Source of the DNA: Flavobacteriales bacterium | GTDB taxonomy: Bacteria; Bacteroidota; Bacteroidia; Flavobacteriales_D; Crocinitomicaceae | Direction: 5' to 3' | Length of the DNA stretch: 64,000 bases | Assembly (NCBI GenBank): GCA_947447525.1 | Contig: CANFJL010000008.1 | Span: 62,001 to 126,000, forward strand | Part shown: positions 43,239 through 52,574 of the stretch, in pieces | How positions within the stretch are numbered: the stretch's first letter is position 1 | How the letters are laid out: each line of letters opens with the position of its first letter | The notes under the pieces: model-generated | The model's input: the letters and a program-made list of their open reading frames with translations, nothing else | Told to the model about the DNA's origin: nothing | Database searches by the model: none | Program-made: the position numbers and the translations under genes

Positions 43239-45350
43239 ATGAAAAAAAGAAATACAGTAAGGTTTGACCTTTTAATGTGTTTACTAATAATTTCGAATTT
43301 GACAAGCGCACAAATGAATCCAAAACCAAAAGCTACCAAAATACCACATACATTAACCACGCACAATCATCAAAGAGTAGATAATTATTTTTGGATGAGA
43401 GATCGTGATAGCAAGGAAGTTTTAGACTATTTGGCTGCTGAAAATAATTTTTCGAAAGACTATTTCGCACCGCTATCACCCTTGGTTGATTCTTTAATGA
43501 TTGAATTTGATCATCGAATTAATCCTAATGAAATAAGTGCGCCCTTTATTTTAAATAAGAAAACCTATCAAGTGAAAAATAAAGCTGGACTAGATTACCA
43601 GCAAATATTTGAAGTTAAAGGCGTTTTTTCACACCTATTTTTTGATGAAAATCAAAGAGCGCAAGGACATTCCTTCTATGAATTATCTGATTGGGCCCCA
43701 TCTCCTGATAATTCCATCCTAGCAGTTTGTGAGGACTTTGTTGGGCGCAGGAAATACGATGTTCATTTTCGAGAAGAGAAAAATGGAAATTATTTAAAGG
43801 ATGTCATCAAAGGGACTAGTGGACATATAGTTTGGGGGAATGACAACAAAACCATTTTTTATATCAAAAAGGACCCGACTACACTCCGCGAGTATCAAGT
43901 ATATCGACATGTACTTGGAACAGACAGTAAAAAAGATGTGCTGATTTATGAAGAATTAGACGATAAGTTTAGTGTTGATATAGAAAAATCACTTACTCAA
44001 AAATTCATCTTCATCAATACCTATAGTTCAACATGCAATGAGGTATTATACATAGACGCTTCTGCACCTGAAACAAAACCAACAGTATTTATAAATCGTA
44101 GTGAGGGACATTTGTATGAAATAGGAGATCATTTAGAAGGATTTTATATTCTAAGCAATTCCAATGCGCCCAATAAAAGAGTTTTGTTCGCCAGTCAAAT
44201 ACCCCATCATATCTCAGATTGTAAAGAATATATTCCAAACCATTCAGAAGTAATGATTGAAAGTATTACCGTTTTTAATAATCAAATAGTGTTGGAACAA
44301 AGAGAGAATGGTTTACTAAAACTGAAGATCAAAACAATTTCAACAGGGGCAGAATCCTACATTGATTTCAAAGAGGAAACTTACTATGTTGGATTAGGTT
44401 TAAATGATGATTACAACGCTGATTTTCTTTTTTACAGTTATAATTCCTTAACTACACCTTCAAGTATTTTTCAATATAATTTTAATGCTGGCAACTCCAA
44501 AATTTGGTATCAGAAACAGCTGTTAGATCCCTTATTTAGCTCGGACAATTATGAATCCAAAAGAATTTGGGCACAAGCCAATGACGGGACTAAAATTCCG
44601 ATAAGTATTGTCTACAAAAAGGGAACGGATTTAAGTAATGCTCCGTGTTTATTATACGGATATGGTTCCTATGGATATACCTACCCTGATGTTTTTAGTG
44701 CAACGCGACTGAGTTTGTTAGATCGTGGATTCGTATATGCCATTGCGCACATAAGAGGCAGTAAATACATGGGTGAAGCATGGTATGAAAACGGTAAATT
44801 TTTGAAGAAAATAAATACCTTCACTGACTTCATCAATGCAGCAGAATATATGGGTCAAATGGGATATTGTGATCAGGATAAAATATTTGCACAAGGAGGA
44901 AGTGCGGGGGGATTACTTATGGGAGCAATTAGTAATATGGCTCCATATTTATGGAAAGGAGTTGTCAGTCAAGTTCCTTTTGTCGATGTCCTCACTACCA
45001 TGTTAGATGAATCAATTCCATTGACAAGTGTTGAATGGGAAGAATGGGGGAATCCAAATAATCCAGATTTCTATACCTATTTACTCCATTATTCGCCTTA
45101 CGACAATATCAAAAAGATGCATTATCCAGCGATGTATATTACGACAGGGTATCATGATTCTCAAGTACAATATTGGGAGCCAATGAAATATGTAGCAAAA
45201 TTAAGGGAACTTAAAACAGACGATCAACCATTAGTTTTTGAATGTAATATGGAAGCAGGACATGGTGGAGGATCCGGTAGAACGAGTGAAAGATTAGAAA
45301 TAGCAAAAGTTTATGCATTTATTTTGGATTTGGAGGGGATTACTCAGTAG
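43239..45350 (+). CDS. Oligopeptidase B-like serine peptidase (S9A), exported
   Basis: 703 residues with a signal peptide (about 8-24). It has a seven-bladed propeller region and then a catalytic domain with Ser555 in GGSAGG, Asp in YHDSQVQYWEP and His in EAGHGGGSGR. AHIRGSKYMGEAWYENGKFLKK and FIAAEYM-like NAAEYM segments match oligopeptidase B/PtrB. These enzymes cut short peptides after basic residues. A signal peptide is unusual for the E. coli form but frequent in Bacteroidota. It overlaps a DUF4421 gene. A near-match -7 element (TATCTTTA, 43218-43225) precedes the start. Confidence 0.92.
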   Translation: MKKRNTVRFDLLMCLLIISNLTSAQMNPKPKATKIPHTLTTHNHQRVDNYFWMRDRDSKEVLDYLAAENNFSKDYFAPLSPLVDSLMIEFDHRINPNEISAPFILNKKTYQVKNKAGLDYQQIFEVKGVFSHLFFDENQRAQGHSFYELSDWAPSPDNSILAVCEDFVGRRKYDVHFREEKNGNYLKDVIKGTSGHIVWGNDNKTIFYIKKDPTTLREYQVYRHVLGTDSKKDVLIYEELDDKFSVDIEKSLTQKFIFINTYSSTCNEVLYIDASAPETKPTVFINRSEGHLYEIGDHLEGFYILSNSNAPNKRVLFASQIPHHISDCKEYIPNHSEVMIESITVFNNQIVLEQRENGLLKLKIKTISTGAESYIDFKEETYYVGLGLNDDYNADFLFYSYNSLTTPSSIFQYNFNAGNSKIWYQKQLLDPLFSSDNYESKRIWAQANDGTKIPISIVYKKGTDLSNAPCLLYGYGSYGYTYPDVFSATRLSLLDRGFVYAIAHIRGSKYMGEAWYENGKFLKKINTFTDFINAAEYMGQMGYCDQDKIFAQGGSAGGLLMGAISNMAPYLWKGVVSQVPFVDVLTTMLDESIPLTSVEWEEWGNPNNPDFYTYLLHYSPYDNIKKMHYPAMYITTGYHDSQVQYWEPMKYVAKLRELKTDDQPLVFECNMEAGHGGGSGRTSERLEIAKVYAFILDLEGITQ

Positions 45351-46341
45351 CCTCTTTCTTCTTATTGGTTCAACTTTTATTTTTGCACAAGATAATGAAG
45401 CGTATATAGAAGAATTTCGTGACTCCAAGGTCGCCTATTCAGATATTGGATTTAGTTCAGCTCCTTTTAATTTGTCCTATCCTTATAGCATTGGAATCAA
45501 TAAAGTAAAATTTAAAAATAACTACCAGCCTTTTCTTGGATTGGCTTTTGCATATAAGTGGTTTTCATTCCGTTTTGCTTTTCCAGTGCTATCAAATGCA
45601 CGACCTACTATTGATTTTGGGACTACAAGACAATACAATTTAGGATTTGATTATACCCACAAAAAACTATATTTCGATTTAGAATTTAAATATCTTTTGG
45701 GTTATTCCATTCAAGATACCTACGATTGGGATGCTAACACAAGTGTTGTACACCCCAATACCATTAGACCCAATAATGAATCCTCCAACTTATCCATAAA
45801 CAGTTGGTATTTTCACAATACACACTTTAAAATGAGTGCTTTACAAGGAAAAAGGGCTCATTTTAAGAAAGAGGTACAGACTTGGTATGTTAAAGGAACT
45901 TTTAATGTTTTTGGAATTAATAATAATGGACAGAGCATCTTACCACAACCACTTCAAGATCCAAATAATTCAAAAACAAGTGCTAGTTCGTTTTCTTCAT
46001 TAGATATTGGAGCGGTACCTGGATATGCTTATGCCAACAGAATAAAAAATTGGCAATTTTCAGGTTGGATAGGTGTTGGAGCAGTAGTACAAGCAAAAGT
46101 GTATACTTTTCAAAATAATATCAATGGTTTTTTGGGATTAGCACCGCGCTACGATATCAGATTTATCACAGGTTACTCCAATGCAGACTATTTTATTTAT
46201 TTCGTAACAGATTTTGATAATAAATCAATCCGGTTTAACGACTTAGTCTATAAGCAATATTATTACAGCTTGAAACTTGTGGGAGGAATTCGTTTTGACC
46301 ATCCAAAGGTTAAGGTGTCAAAAGACAAAAAACAACTTTAA
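45313..46341 (+). CDS. DUF4421 family outer-membrane-like protein
   Basis: 342 residues, overlapping the preceding peptidase gene by 38 bases. The ATG at 45313 begins a signal peptide-like segment ending STFIFAQ. The mature part has many aromatic alternating strands (FLGLAFAYKWFSFRFAFPV, YNLGFDYTHKKLYFDLEFKYLLGY, WQFSGWIGVGAVVQAKVY), as in small outer-membrane barrels of DUF4421. No enzymatic motif. It stops five bases before hutU ends on the opposite strand, with no terminator space between. Confidence 0.8.
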   Translation: MHLFWIWRGLLSSLFLLIGSTFIFAQDNEAYIEEFRDSKVAYSDIGFSSAPFNLSYPYSIGINKVKFKNNYQPFLGLAFAYKWFSFRFAFPVLSNARPTIDFGTTRQYNLGFDYTHKKLYFDLEFKYLLGYSIQDTYDWDANTSVVHPNTIRPNNESSNLSINSWYFHNTHFKMSALQGKRAHFKKEVQTWYVKGTFNVFGINNNGQSILPQPLQDPNNSKTSASSFSSLDIGAVPGYAYANRIKNWQFSGWIGVGAVVQAKVYTFQNNINGFLGLAPRYDIRFITGYSNADYFIYFVTDFDNKSIRFNDLVYKQYYYSLKLVGGIRFDHPKVKVSKDKKQL

Positions 46342-46346
46342 GAAAG

Positions 46347-48353
46347 TTATTCGATGTTCAAATTATCGAGAATGGAGTCTTCAACAATATTGGGAAGGGT
46401 AACCTGAAGTAAAGGCTCTGCTTCCATGGCGCGTTTAATGGCAAAAGTTGCATTTTCATTTCTTGCCCAATTGCGTCTAGCGACACCATTGTTAACATCC
46501 CAATGCAACATCATGTTTAGATTTCTATCGGCAGAAAGGGAACCATCCAAGAGCATTCCAAAGCCACCATTGATGACTTCACCCCAGCCAACTCCACCAC
46601 CATTGTGAATGGAAACCCAAGTTGCGCCTCTAAAACTGTCGCCTATCACATTCTGGATGGCCATATCTGCGGTAAATCTTGATCCATCATAAATATTGGA
46701 TGTTTCTCTAAACGGAGAATCTGTACCAGATACATCATGATGGTCTCTCCCCAGAACCACTGGGCCAATAAGTCCTTGTTTGATTGCTAGATTAAAAGCT
46801 GCAGCAATTTTCATTCTACCTTCAGCATCTGCGTAGAGAATTCTTGCTTGAGAACCTACAACCAATTTATTGGCTTGAGCACCTTTAATCCATTGAATAT
46901 TATCTGCCATTTGCTGTTGAATTTCAGCTGGACTTTCCTGCATCATTTCTTCCAAGACTTGGCAGGCAATTTCATCAGTTTTTTCCAAATCCTTTGGATC
47001 ACCAGAAGCACAAACCCATCTAAAAGGTCCAAATCCAAAATCAAAACATAAAGGACCTAAAATATCTTGAACATAGGAAGGATATTTAAAGTCTATCCCA
47101 TTTTTTGCCATTACATCTGCACCAGCTCGAGATGATTCTAATAAGAACGCATTTCCATAATCAAAGAAATAGGTGCCATTTTTAGCATTCTTATTCACTG
47201 CATCAGCATGTCTTCTCAAACTTTTATAAACTGCAGCTTTAAATTCAACCGGTGATTCGGCCATCATGGTATTGGCCTCTTCAAAACTCATTCCAACAGG
47301 ATAGTAACCTCCTGCAAATGGATTATGCAAAGAGGTTTGATCGGACCCTAAATCAATTTTAATTCCCTCTCGATCAAAAGCTTCCCAAACATCTATTATA
47401 TTTCCTAAATAGGCAATGGAAACAACTTCTTCCTTTTTCTTTGCGAGTTGAACCCTTTCACATAACAAATGAATGTCGGAAATCACTTCATCCACCCAAC
47501 CTTGTGAGTGACGCGTATGCACTGCTTTCGGATTAACCTCAGCGGTTACACTAATGACACCTGCAATATTTCCTGCCTTTGGTTGAGCTCCTGACATGCC
47601 GCCTAATCCGGAGGTAACGAATAACTTTCCTTTAATATCTTCTCGATTTTTCGAAATTCTTCGAAGCGCATTCAAAACAGTAATGGTGGTTCCATGAACT
47701 ATTCCTTGCGGACCAATATACATGAAAGAACCAGCAGTCATTTGACCATATTGAGTAACTCCTATGGCATTAAATTTTTCCCAATCATCGGGTTGACTAT
47801 AATTCGGAATCATCATTCCATTGGTAACTACTACACGAGGGGCATTGATATGAGATGGAAATAAACCCATTGGATGCCCGGAATACATTACTAATGTTTG
47901 TTCTTCCGTCATCTCTGCAAGGTATTTCATTGTCAAAAGATATTGAATCCAATTTTGAAATACAGCACCATTCCCACCATAAGTAATGAGTTCATGAGGA
48001 TGTTGCGCTACAGCTGGATTTAGATTATTCTGAATCATCAACATAATCGCTTTTGCTTGTGCACATGCGCCTGGATATTCGTCTATTGGTCGCGCAAACA
48101 TTTCATAATCAGGACGAAAACGGTGCATATAAATTCTACCGAAAGTCTTCAATTCAGATAAAAATTCAGGTGCTAATATCGCATGATGTTTCTTTGGAAA
48201 ATATCTTAAAGCATTTTGAACAGCCAGTCTTTTTTCAACAAGAGAAAGTACATCCTTACGCTTTGGAGCATGATTTACTTCTGGATTATAAGGTTTAGGA
48301 GCAGGGAGTTGCGCTGGAATCCCCTCTAATATTGCAGCTTGAAATGTGGTCAT
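46347..48353 (-). CDS. hutU: Urocanate hydratase
   Basis: Start at the ATG at 48353 gives 668 residues; an upstream in-frame ATG lies before the putative promoter. The length fits the longer Bacteroidota form (Pseudomonas enzyme about 556). Seen motifs include LVMYSGHPMGLFPSH, the NAD-binding VTQYGQMTAGSFMYIGPQGIVHGTT, GGMSGAQPKAGNIAG, CFDFGFGPFRWVCASGDPKDLEKTD and the C-terminal GGGVGWGEVINGGFGM. It converts urocanate to imidazolonepropionate in histidine breakdown, using tightly bound NAD as an electrophile. The other hut genes (hutH, hutI, hutG) are not in the window. It has its own putative promoter at 48372-48379. Confidence 0.96.
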   Translation of the reverse strand: MTTFQAAILEGIPAQLPAPKPYNPEVNHAPKRKDVLSLVEKRLAVQNALRYFPKKHHAILAPEFLSELKTFGRIYMHRFRPDYEMFARPIDEYPGACAQAKAIMLMIQNNLNPAVAQHPHELITYGGNGAVFQNWIQYLLTMKYLAEMTEEQTLVMYSGHPMGLFPSHINAPRVVVTNGMMIPNYSQPDDWEKFNAIGVTQYGQMTAGSFMYIGPQGIVHGTTITVLNALRRISKNREDIKGKLFVTSGLGGMSGAQPKAGNIAGVISVTAEVNPKAVHTRHSQGWVDEVISDIHLLCERVQLAKKKEEVVSIAYLGNIIDVWEAFDREGIKIDLGSDQTSLHNPFAGGYYPVGMSFEEANTMMAESPVEFKAAVYKSLRRHADAVNKNAKNGTYFFDYGNAFLLESSRAGADVMAKNGIDFKYPSYVQDILGPLCFDFGFGPFRWVCASGDPKDLEKTDEIACQVLEEMMQESPAEIQQQMADNIQWIKGAQANKLVVGSQARILYADAEGRMKIAAAFNLAIKQGLIGPVVLGRDHHDVSGTDSPFRETSNIYDGSRFTADMAIQNVIGDSFRGATWVSIHNGGGVGWGEVINGGFGMLLDGSLSADRNLNMMLHWDVNNGVARRNWARNENATFAIKRAMEAEPLLQVTLPNIVEDSILDNLNIE

Positions 48354-48371
48354 TTTACTAAAAATAATGTG

Positions 48372-48379
48372 CAAATTTA
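48372..48379 (-). promoter_or_regulatory. Putative -7 element (TAAATTTG) of hutU
   Basis: Perfect TAnnTTTG match on the minus strand, 18 bases upstream of the ATG at 48353. A TTG lies 22 bases further upstream (48402-48404) as a -33 candidate. Confidence 0.45.
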
Positions 48380-48416
48380 ACGAATCAATTTTATCAATAA
48401 GCAATTATAAACAGGC

Positions 48417-49133
48417 TTATTGAGCAGTACCAATTAAAAACAAAACCGGAATTTTAGTTAAATCAAAAGTTTTTTCTTTCCAATCGGCTACGGACATGGT
48501 TTGAATTCTCTGCCCTGAAGTCGTTAGGTTGGATGCAATACACAATTGGGTGATATCAGCACATCCACTAAGTATATCTTCTAAAACATGCATATTTCGG
48601 TAAGGAGTGTCCATGAAAATATGCGTAACACCAGTTCTCCGTGTATCCATTTCCATATCCTTCAACTTCTTCATTCTGTCTTTTCGTTCTTTGGGTAAGT
48701 AGCCATGAAAAGTGAAATTTTGACCTGAAAAACCACTTCCAATCAATCCTAATAGAATAGAAGAAGGGCCGACTAATGGAACCACTTCAATATTTTGACT
48801 GTGTGCTAAATACACTAGATCTGCCCCTGGATCAGCAATACCGGCGCAACCAGCCTCAGAAATAATACCGACGTTCTCACCATTAGTGAGCAAGAGTAAT
48901 ATATTCATCAACTCACTTTCTTTTGTTTTACGAGTAATTATAGTGAATTGACTGTCATCAATTGGGAATTCTCTATCCATTTTCCTCAGTAAACGGCGTG
49001 CTGATTTTATTTCTTCTACAGCGAAAAAGCGCAATGATGTCGCAATTTTGATTACCTCTGCAGGGATAATATCGAGCACTGATTCCCCTCCTAGAGTATT
49101 AGGAATTAAATATAATTTACCTGTTTTTATCAT
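48417..49133 (-). CDS. RsmI-like SAM-dependent methyltransferase (tetrapyrrole methylase fold)
   Basis: 238 residues. KLYLIPNTLGGESVLDIIP, EEIKSARRLLRK, the SAM-binding ISEAGCAGIADPGADLVYLAHSQNIEVVPLVGPSSILLGLIGSGF and LPKERKDRMKKL follow RsmI, which 2'-O-methylates C1402 of 16S rRNA. In classic RsmI the corresponding sequence is SDAGTPLISDPG and the fold is longer (about 280); this one is shorter, so it may be a paralogue with a changed target. It overlaps the tyrosine phosphatase gene by 17 bases. Confidence 0.85.
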   Translation of the reverse strand: MIKTGKLYLIPNTLGGESVLDIIPAEVIKIATSLRFFAVEEIKSARRLLRKMDREFPIDDSQFTIITRKTKESELMNILLLLTNGENVGIISEAGCAGIADPGADLVYLAHSQNIEVVPLVGPSSILLGLIGSGFSGQNFTFHGYLPKERKDRMKKLKDMEMDTRRTGVTHIFMDTPYRNMHVLEDILSGCADITQLCIASNLTTSGQRIQTMSVADWKEKTFDLTKIPVLFLIGTAQ

Positions 49134-49587
49134 CTAATATTTTGTTTTTTATGGCTTCAGTTGCCCGGTCAAGTAGTTCATAGACTTCTTTAAATGCATC
49201 CATTCCATCATAATACGGATCCGGTACATCAAGATCTTCGTTGGGTGAAATTTCATTCAAGATCAAAAGTACTTTTTGTTTGTCTCTTTCGTGCCTTGCT
49301 TTGGAAATAATTTCTTTATAATTTGCTTTATCCATCGCATAAATTAAATCAAAATCTTCAAAATCCTGAGTCGAAAATTGACGGGCTTTTAAATCATTTA
49401 TGGGAGTTCCTTGTATCTTTCCTGTTTGAACCATTCGATAATCCGGTGATTTCCCGATATGGAAATTTGCAGTTCCAGCTGAATCAACTTTACCGGTTAA
49501 ATTTGCTTCTAAAAGTTTTCTGCGCATCAATCCCTCAGCCATTGGTGAGCGACAAATATTACCTAAACAAACCATTAGAATTCGCAT
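49117..49587 (-). CDS. Low-molecular-weight protein tyrosine phosphatase
   Basis: The ATG at 49587 puts the active-site loop right at the N terminus, as in the family (156 residues); an upstream in-frame start would add 16 residues. The P-loop is CLGNICRS (Cys7, Arg13), and the general acid lies in DPYYDG near the end. Other features are AGTANFHIGKSPDYRM and FDLIYAMDKANYKEI. In bacteria such enzymes regulate polysaccharide export kinases or arsenate/stress responses. Here it sits behind a glycosyltransferase and flippase-like gene, which suggests surface polysaccharide control; this is inference. Confidence 0.93.
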   Translation of the reverse strand: MRILMVCLGNICRSPMAEGLMRRKLLEANLTGKVDSAGTANFHIGKSPDYRMVQTGKIQGTPINDLKARQFSTQDFEDFDLIYAMDKANYKEIISKARHERDKQKVLLILNEISPNEDLDVPDPYYDGMDAFKEVYELLDRATEAIKNKILDDKNR

Positions 49588-49635
49588 AAGGCGAAGGTAC
49601 GACAATCTAGCAAATGAAGAGCGCCCAAAGCACAA

Positions 49636-50736
49636 TTACTGCAAAGACCTTCCCTTCCATTCAGTTCTAAAAAATGGAATAAGCAACAAAATAAATAAGG
49701 AATAGAAGGGAAATAAGAAGGAATAAAGAGGAAATAACAACCAAGTTTTTAGGCGTTTGAACTTGGCGAAATAAGGTAAAAATATAAGGCTGTCAATTAC
49801 AATTTTAAAGCAAAAGATGAATATTGCTAAAGTCCAATTGTGCTGTATTAAAAAAAATACGATGACTGCAATAAATAACAATAGAAAACCCAATTGAATA
49901 AAGCCAAAAAGATTACTTAAATAATCCTTTACTCTGGGAGTTTTAGACAGCCACCGCAAGCGTTGATTCACATACTCGCTAGCATTCATAGGACTTGAAG
50001 AATACACCCTCAAATTTAAAGCACTTAGGATTTTGATGTCTTTCTTTGCGTCAATAAAATCCTTTAATAAAAATATATCATCACCACTGGCAACATCCTT
50101 GTGCAATTCAAATTGATCAACACGATCAAACACTGCCTTATTAAAAAGTAAATTAGCACCACTGGCCACTATTGGTCTATGAAAAACAGCTAATCCAACA
50201 TTGAAAGCGTTCAATATGAGGGTATCAAATTCTAGAATCCTAGAAATGAAATTTGGAGCGGTGATTAAAAGGGGTAATATATACAAATCGCTTTGTGGAA
50301 TTTGCCGAAAAGAATCAAAATAATTTTGCTCAAAACAAACATCAGCATCCATTGTCAGAATATAGGCGGTTTTTACATCCGAGAAAGCTTTCCTTAACGC
50401 ATATTTTTTTCCTCCATTCTCCTCCATTCGAATAATTCTGAAATTAATTTCTTGTAGTTCCTTCTCAATAATAGTGGCTCCATAATCAGTTGAATGGTCA
50501 TCGACAAAAATGATTTCAAAGGGAAGTGACTTGCTATTTTTAATGCTGTTCAAAAGCGCTTGTATTCTGAGAGATTCATTTCTGAAAGGTATGACCAGCG
50601 TAATTTGATCTAATAAATCAATTGCAGAAGCGTATGATTCTCTTTCCTGCTTTCCCTGCAAATAGTTGCCAATTATCACATAAACAAACAATAAGATTGC
50701 ATAGAGTAGGAATCCAATAAACAAATAAAAAATCAT
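49636..50736 (-). CDS. Family 2 glycosyltransferase, membrane-anchored
   Basis: 366 residues. One helix at the N terminus (about 1-22) and several at the C terminus (about 275-350). The GT-A core has IPFRNES, FVDDHSTDYG, the DxD-like DADVCF, a GDDIFLL acceptor motif and the QRLRW motif, which together mark processive or membrane-bound GT2 enzymes. It likely adds sugar to a lipid-linked surface glycan. It begins with an ATGA overlap to the flippase-like gene upstream. Confidence 0.92.
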   Translation of the reverse strand: MIFYLFIGFLLYAILLFVYVIIGNYLQGKQERESYASAIDLLDQITLVIPFRNESLRIQALLNSIKNSKSLPFEIIFVDDHSTDYGATIIEKELQEINFRIIRMEENGGKKYALRKAFSDVKTAYILTMDADVCFEQNYFDSFRQIPQSDLYILPLLITAPNFISRILEFDTLILNAFNVGLAVFHRPIVASGANLLFNKAVFDRVDQFELHKDVASGDDIFLLKDFIDAKKDIKILSALNLRVYSSSPMNASEYVNQRLRWLSKTPRVKDYLSNLFGFIQLGFLLLFIAVIVFFLIQHNWTLAIFIFCFKIVIDSLIFLPYFAKFKRLKTWLLFPLYSFLFPFYSLFILLLIPFFRTEWKGRSLQ

Positions 50737-51647
50737 TTAGATTTCATTTTAAGTTGAAATGCCGCCCATAGGTTAGGTAAAATAAGGTTGATTACCCAGG
50801 TGCTCAGAGATGCAAATAATACCGGAGTTGCTTCAAAACCAACTAAAGTTAATACGGCAACGGCAATAGATTCTCTAATAATAATTTTACCTAGGAAAAG
50901 TGATGGCGCTAAGGTAACTAATAGAAAAACAACTGAAATCCAAATGCAAATAATTAAAGAGAATTGATTGGAAAAAGCAGATAAAGCCAGTGAAAATTGC
51001 AGTAAAAAAACGAGATAACGCAAAGCAGAAAATCCAAAAAGAGAATTCATAGACGGACCGTTTTTCAAGGCTAAGGCTGCCGTTTGGGCTCTTTGCAAAG
51101 GTAAAAATTGAAGGATTGGCCTACAAAAAATAAAAAGTGCAAGAGGGAGACTAATTAAGGTTATGGTGAGCGCCAATTGCCAAGTAGACAAATAGTGCTG
51201 ATGATGATCAAAATGTAGATATAATAATCCTAATCCACCAATGGTGATGCTTATAACGAACTGAGCATAATTTCCCATCATCGTATAAACAGTCAATCTC
51301 CAACGATCAGATTTAGGGTAATACATATTGCGGCCTATAAAATTACCCACCATTGCTGGAGTAAGAAATCCTGTGAGCATTCCTGCATAGAAAGCTGATT
51401 TATTATTGGAGTCATTTTCATCTTTCATGGAAGAAACCATCATCTTGAATTTTTTCCATTCCAACCACCAATTAAGTGGCATTAACAACACAAGGAAGAC
51501 CAGAGGAAAATAATTAATTGAGGGGATCTCATGCCAAGAGAATTTTTTATTTTGCATTTGGAAATAAAAAACAAGAAGGACAGCAACGAAAGCTAGAATT
51601 CGCAGTAAAGGACCTGAAATTGACTTAATTTGCTTAGTTTTATACAC
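50733..51647 (-). CDS. Flippase-like integral membrane protein (LPG synthase TM domain family)
   Basis: GTG at 51647 is preferred as the start because an upstream ATG would place about 110 bases inside ruvC on the other strand; the result is 304 residues. At least seven hydrophobic helices and the family motif around GMLTGFLTPAMVGNFIGRNMYYPK are visible, as in the UPF0104/LPG-synthase TM family. Such proteins flip or transfer lipid-linked groups; substrate not evident. Directly followed by a GT2 gene. Divergent from ruvC with only 13 bases between starts. Confidence 0.78.
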   Translation of the reverse strand: MYKTKQIKSISGPLLRILAFVAVLLVFYFQMQNKKFSWHEIPSINYFPLVFLVLLMPLNWWLEWKKFKMMVSSMKDENDSNNKSAFYAGMLTGFLTPAMVGNFIGRNMYYPKSDRWRLTVYTMMGNYAQFVISITIGGLGLLYLHFDHHQHYLSTWQLALTITLISLPLALFIFCRPILQFLPLQRAQTAALALKNGPSMNSLFGFSALRYLVFLLQFSLALSAFSNQFSLIICIWISVVFLLVTLAPSLFLGKIIIRESIAVAVLTLVGFEATPVLFASLSTWVINLILPNLWAAFQLKMKSK

Positions 51648-51660
51648 AGTAACCCAAAAA

Positions 51661-52218
51661 ATGGTTGAAGATAAAATAATTTTAGGAATTGACCCTGGAA
51701 CTACTGTAATGGGGTATGGAATTATCCATATACAAAAAAACAAAATGTCCATGCTGAATTTTGGAATCATCCAACTCAGTAAACTTGAAAATCATCCGGA
51801 AAAACTAAAGCGAATTTTAGACCGTTTAAATGGTTTAATTATGGAATATAAACCGGATGAAATGGCCATTGAAGCTCCTTTTTTCGGGAAGAATGTACAA
51901 TCAATGTTAAAACTAGGAAGGGCCCAAGGAGTTGCAATTGCAGCATGTCTCAATCACAATGTGCCGTTTGAAGAATATGCACCTAGAAGGGTGAAACAAG
52001 CTATTACAGGAAGCGGAAGTGCTTCAAAAGAACAAGTAGCTGCTATGTTACAAACCTTGTTGAATTTTGATGAAATGCCTAAATATTTAGATGCCACAGA
52101 TGGATTAGCTGTTGCTGTATGTCACCACTTCTCTAAAGGAGTTGGAGAACATAATAAAGCAAAAGGTGGGGGTTGGAAAGCCTTTATTAATGCAGATCCA
52201 AAAAGAGTAAAAAAATGA
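51661..52218 (+). CDS. ruvC: Crossover junction endodeoxyribonuclease RuvC
   Basis: 185 residues. The catalytic acidic residues are seen in GIDPGTTVMGYG (first Asp), AIEAPFFGKN (Glu) and YLDATDGLAVAVCHH (final Asp pair). KNVQSMLKLGRAQGVAIAA and YAPRRVKQAITGSGSASKEQV are the usual middle motifs. RuvC resolves Holliday junctions moved by RuvAB; ruvA is at 24926 in this window. The next gene starts inside its stop codon (ATGA). Confidence 0.97.
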   Translation: MVEDKIILGIDPGTTVMGYGIIHIQKNKMSMLNFGIIQLSKLENHPEKLKRILDRLNGLIMEYKPDEMAIEAPFFGKNVQSMLKLGRAQGVAIAACLNHNVPFEEYAPRRVKQAITGSGSASKEQVAAMLQTLLNFDEMPKYLDATDGLAVAVCHHFSKGVGEHNKAKGGGWKAFINADPKRVKK

Positions 52219-52574
52219 GAAAGAGCACCAAACAAAGAAATATCCTTCCTCTTAGACAGTTTTTAAATCGACTTTTTAATTACGGGATTTTCGCCTTGAT
52301 CATGCTGATTTTCTCATTAGGATTAGGGGTTATTGGATATCATTATTTCGGTAAATTAAATTGGATTGATAGTTTATACAACGCTTCTATGATATTAACA
52401 GGTATGGGGCCTGTAGATAAAATGAATGGTAATGAAGCCAAGGTATTCGCATCACTCTATGCCTTATTTAGTGGAGTGGTCTTTTTGACAACGGTTGCGA
52501 TTTTTCTTTCCCCTATTGCGCATCGCTTGTTGCATATTTTACATGTTGACGAAGAAGATAATGAAGAAAATTAG
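52215..52574 (+). CDS. Potassium-channel-like two-helix membrane protein with altered pore motif
   Basis: 119 residues: basic N terminus, a first helix (about 22-42), a re-entrant-like loop and a second helix (about 77-99), ending in an acidic tail. The loop WIDSLYNASMILTGMGPVD aligns in layout with the pore of ion channels (W-x-D-x-x-Y...T-x-G-x-G), but the filter TVGYGD is replaced by TGMGPVD (residues 62-68). It may therefore be a non-selective or non-conducting channel relative. Stop and start overlap its neighbours ruvC and rnhA, so all three are co-translated. Confidence 0.7.
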   Translation: MRKSTKQRNILPLRQFLNRLFNYGIFALIMLIFSLGLGVIGYHYFGKLNWIDSLYNASMILTGMGPVDKMNGNEAKVFASLYALFSGVVFLTTVAIFLSPIAHRLLHILHVDEEDNEEN

